DNA of 33,142 nucleotides from Halopolyspora algeriensis (lineage in GTDB: Bacteria > Actinomycetota > Actinomycetes > Mycobacteriales > Pseudonocardiaceae), in assembly GCF_003337235.1 (NCBI RefSeq), contig NZ_QPJC01000023.1, forward strand, positions 1 to 33,142. Reading direction: 5' to 3'. Positions 33,026 to 33,142 of this stretch are shown here, in pieces; the stretch's first letter is position 1; every line of letters starts with the position of its first letter. A program made the translations under genes and the position numbers. Under the pieces are notes generated by a model that was given only the letters and a program-made list of their open reading frames with translations, had not been told where the DNA came from and did not search any database.

Positions 33026-33142
33026 TCAGAGGCCCGCGGCGCTCTTCAGGGCGTCGACGCGGTTGGTGCGCTCCCAGGGCAGGTCCACGTCGGTGCGGCC
33101 GAAGTGCCCGTAGGCCGCCGTCGGCGCGTAGATCGGGTGCAG
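33026..33142 (-). CDS. metK: S-adenosylmethionine synthetase, C-terminal end (runs off the right edge)
   Basis: The last 38 codons of a minus-strand gene are inside the window. They read [16 protein letters not shown], then [13 protein letters not shown] and a short Ala/Gly tail. The TAAYGHFGR and WE(R/K)T segments are the conserved C-terminus of MetK, which makes SAM from methionine and ATP. It is placed upstream of adoK, metH and ahcY, completing the SAM cycle. The rest lies beyond the right edge. Confidence 0.93.
   Translation of the reverse strand: MHPIYAPTAAYGHFGRTDVDLPWERTNRVDALKSAAGL

Overview
The window is high-GC chromosomal DNA from an actinobacterium, most likely of the order Pseudonocardiales. 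This rests on GC-rich codon thirds, frequent GTG starts, GGAGG-type ribosome binding sites, stem-loop terminators without long T-runs, and a methionine-cycle cluster whose adenosine kinase and methylenetetrahydrofolate reductase look like the mycobacterial types. The genus assignment is inference. No tRNA, rRNA, CRISPR array, prophage or plasmid replication gene was seen. The only mobile-element trace is a transposase C-terminus at the left edge.

Left third (1-11.4 kb): an IS5-like transposase tail and about 620 gene-poor bases precede a sodium:solute symporter that closely resembles animal high-affinity choline transporters. It converges, across a strong terminator, on a two-gene operon of malonyl-CoA synthetase (matB-like) and a fused carboxyltransferase protein. 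Divergent from these are a small VTT/DedA-like membrane protein, a large HPII-type catalase with a C-terminal DJ-1/PfpI domain, and a cationic amino acid permease. The permease converges on a 14-TM DHA2-type drug exporter.

Middle (11.4-25.3 kb): a crotonase-family enzyme, two very small genes, an SDR-type NAD(P)-binding protein, a cold-shock protein and a Glu/Leu/Phe/Val dehydrogenase with its own promoter and a possible leader ORF. These are followed by a YezG-like protein translationally coupled to a YtcJ-type amidohydrolase, a DUF2071 protein, a penicillin-recognising serine hydrolase, and a run of aldehyde dehydrogenase, LysR regulator and fused alpha-beta 2-oxoacid dehydrogenase E1.

Right quarter (25.3-33.1 kb): a minus-strand methionine/SAM-cycle cluster in transcription order metK (only its end is inside), adoK, metH, ahcY, metF-like. 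Together these make SAM, hydrolyse SAH, salvage the adenosine and remethylate homocysteine with methyl-THF. Strong hairpins separate metK/adoK and ahcY/metF, and a structured spacer lies between metH and ahcY.

The most distinctive unexplained structure is a 51-bp palindromic element present twice (9875-9925 and 25267-25317), each time between convergent genes. One copy supplies the stop codons of both flanking genes.
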